From positions 1 through 7,244 of the forward strand of contig JAIRLK010000399.1 in assembly GCA_031259515.1 (NCBI GenBank): a stretch of DNA of 7,244 bases. Direction: 5' to 3'. The position numbers and the translations under genes are program-made. Shown here piece by piece: positions 6,075 through 7,244 of this stretch (within the stretch, counting starts at the first letter, position 1; each line of letters begins with the position of its first letter). The notes below the pieces were generated by a model. That model saw only the letters and a program-made list of their open reading frames with translations. It made no database searches and was not told where the DNA came from. Source of the DNA: Treponema sp. Its GTDB lineage: Bacteria; Spirochaetota; Spirochaetia; Treponematales; Breznakiellaceae.

Positions 6075-6869
6075 ATGCAGGTTTCAGTTTCTTCAATGGT
6101 TTTTATGGCAATCTCGGCAGTTATCTCAATAGGACTTCCTGTTGTCTTGTTTATCATTTTTTATAAAAAGTATAATGCAAAAATTATCCCCATGATTATG
6201 GGAATTGCCGGATTTATTCTTTTCGCATTAATATTTGAAAGGTCTATACATTCAATTGTATTTGGAAAATATGCGTTGAGGGAAAAACCATTGATTTATA
6301 TACTCTATGGCGTTTTTATGGCCGGTATTTTTGAAGAAACAGCCCGTTTTATTTCTTTCAGAATATTAAAGAAAAAATATAATGGAATTGGAACCGGATT
6401 GGCTTATGGTATCGGTCATGGCGGGATAGAAGCAATATTACTTGCCGGTTTATCAATGATAAATACAATGATATTCAGTATCATGCTCAATACCGGAAAT
6501 ATAGAAGCGATAACCGGTAAATTACAAGGGGAGGCATTGGAGCAAATAAATACACAAATGACGGCAATATTAACAACTTCCCCGTACTTATTTCTGGTTA
6601 GCGGAATTGAACGTATTTTTGCAATATGTATACAGTTGTCATTATCAATAATGGTATTTTATTCTGTTTATGGAAAAAATAAATTATGGCTATATCCTTT
6701 CGCCATAATATTACATGCAATAATAGATATACCGGCAGCGGCAATGCAAGTTGGCGTCATAAAAAATACGATTTTGGTAGAATTATTGGTATTCATCGGA
6801 GCGATAATATCAATAATAATTGCAAAATATACACATGAAAGATTGAAACAAAATATAATGGGGAAATAA
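6075..6869 (+). CDS. YhfC-family polytopic membrane protein, putative intramembrane metalloprotease
   Basis: 264 aa with seven or eight hydrophobic segments and charged loops; integral membrane protein, no separate signal peptide. The start is set by GGAGG at 6063-6067, seven bases before the ATG. Family motifs are intact: GIFEETARFISF (Glu87, Glu88, Arg91), YGIGHGGIEA (His115, Glu119), GIERIF (Glu179, Arg180) and LHAIIDIPAA (His214, Asp218). These Glu and His residues inside membrane segments are the proposed metal-binding and catalytic residues of the YhfC group, related in layout to CPBP/PrsW-type glutamic proteases; actual protease activity is predicted, not shown. It is much more AT-rich than the genes left of 5265 and is bracketed by inverted repeats E1 and E2, suggesting a passenger gene acquired horizontally. 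Its substrate is unknown; roles in stress, bacteriocin-type processing or defence are open guesses. Confidence 0.85.
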   Translation: MQVSVSSMVFMAISAVISIGLPVVLFIIFYKKYNAKIIPMIMGIAGFILFALIFERSIHSIVFGKYALREKPLIYILYGVFMAGIFEETARFISFRILKKKYNGIGTGLAYGIGHGGIEAILLAGLSMINTMIFSIMLNTGNIEAITGKLQGEALEQINTQMTAILTTSPYLFLVSGIERIFAICIQLSLSIMVFYSVYGKNKLWLYPFAIILHAIIDIPAAAMQVGVIKNTILVELLVFIGAIISIIIAKYTHERLKQNIMGK

Positions 6870-6891
6870 AATAAATGGGGTACGCAGGCAC

Positions 6892-7075
6892 TTCGCATAA
6901 CAGGACTGTTTAGGCTTCGGGGCTAAAGCCCCTCGGCCTCCGTTCGCCTAGCTCAATCGTTGTGCTCATTCGCACGGCTCACTGCGGCACATTTTGCCCG
7001 CCCGAATAGGCAAATGCTACGCATTTGCCTATTCGGGCGGGCAAAACGTCGTAAACAGCCGGAAGGTTATACGAA
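6892..7075. repeat. Structured repeat element E2 (184 bp), inverted copy of E1
   Basis: Its ends pair as TTCGCATAAC (6892-6901) with GTTATACGAA (7066-7075), then CTGTTTA (6906-6912) with TAAACAG (7052-7058), perfectly complementary. Spacers between the outer and inner boxes are 4 bases on the left and 7 on the right; E1 has 7 and 4, in keeping with inversion. A small hairpin GGGGC-TAAA-GCCCC lies at 6919-6932, in the position of the differing GCCGCC hairpin of E1. Outer homology extends to GC.GGCA.TTCGC beyond the boxes. It follows the yhfC-like stop by 22 bases. No ORF of note. Confidence 0.72.
6992..7046. repeat. Perfect 26-bp hairpin at the centre of E2
   Basis: The left arm 6992-7017 (TTTTGCCCGCCCGAATAGGC and on) and right arm 7021-7046 are exactly complementary over 26 bases, with a three-base loop TAC. 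The right arm ends in AAAA on this strand; read on the - strand it ends in the same way, so it has no T-run beyond the paired bases that would make it a classical one-way terminator, although the terminal A/T pairs could help. In E1 the matching region keeps the left arm and loop but has lost most of the right arm. Confidence 0.8.
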
Positions 7076-7110
7076 ATTTTTTGCCCAAATTTTCGTCGCA
7101 GGTGCCATCC

Positions 7111-7244
7111 ATGGTACCTGAATTTACAGGGCATCGGCATTTACTTAAAAAAGCGACAATTTTTCCCACTTATTCGTTTATTTTTAGCCTATTTAAGCAT
7201 ACAGTTCCCACCACATGGCTAAAATTACATGATTTTTGGCAATT
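7111..7244 (+). CDS. Possible start of an unidentified ORF running out of the window
   Basis: An ATG at 7111 opens a frame with no stop for 44 codons to the window edge, preceded by a poor ribosome site (AGGTG, six bases). The peptide, beginning MVPEFTGHRHLLKK, has no motif I recognise, and the frame is also open upstream of the ATG through 7084. An imperfect palindrome (GGTGCCAT/ATGGTACC) spans the putative start at 7101-7118. This may be non-coding; otherwise nothing is recognised in 7076-7244. Confidence 0.15.
   Translation, partial: MVPEFTGHRHLLKKATIFPTYSFIFSLFKHTVPTTWLKLHDFWQ

Noticed and set aside
5755..6096. 113-codon frame on the - strand across E1
   Set aside because: It spans the structured repeat and the AT-rich spacer; its peptide is not protein-like and it overlaps the start of the yhfC-like gene.
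5775..7075. CRISPR array or insertion sequence made of the repeats
   Set aside because: Only two copies, inverted, 185 bp long, with no regular spacers and no transposase frame; not a CRISPR or a complete IS.

Overview
The window looks like a piece of a spirochaete chromosome, most plausibly a Treponema of the termite-gut type. This is an inference from the overall look of the proteins, the tRNA and the mixed composition; no marker gene proves it. It falls into two very different parts.

Positions 1-5264 are ordinary, fairly GC-rich, tightly packed housekeeping or metabolic DNA. On the + strand, two short-chain ChrA-type transporter genes (the first cut by the window edge) overlap by ATGA and probably form a two-subunit transporter. 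Convergent to them, on the - strand, is a likely operon leuC-leuD-thioesterase. It encodes the two subunits of an isopropylmalate-isomerase-type dehydratase plus a small hot-dog thioesterase. Upstream of leuC and divergent from it lies an elongator tRNA-Met(CAT) with a good TTGACA promoter. It is followed by an aldehyde dehydrogenase with intact catalytic residues and an unusual basic C-terminal tail.

From 5265 to the end the DNA is abruptly AT-rich and accessory in character. It holds a dead type II toxin-antitoxin pair: a Phd/YefM-like antitoxin with one internal deletion and two single-base losses, and a VapC/PIN toxin cut to 55 codons. Next come a roughly 185-bp structured GC-rich element (E1, 5775-5959), an intact AT-rich gene for a YhfC-family polytopic membrane protein with the features of an intramembrane metalloprotease, and a second copy of the element in inverted orientation (E2, 6892-7075). 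E2 contains a perfect 26-bp hairpin. The elements share ends, an internal stem-loop with compensatory base changes, and the same asymmetric spacing, so the fold itself seems to be conserved.

The most interesting signal is therefore the unit E1 - yhfC-like gene - E2 sitting at the break point of a truncated toxin gene. It could be a passenger gene bracketed by MITE-like or REP-like elements, or a relic of an integron-like cassette array, because the element ends resemble attC R/L boxes. The sequence alone cannot separate these. No integrase, transposase or CRISPR array is visible.
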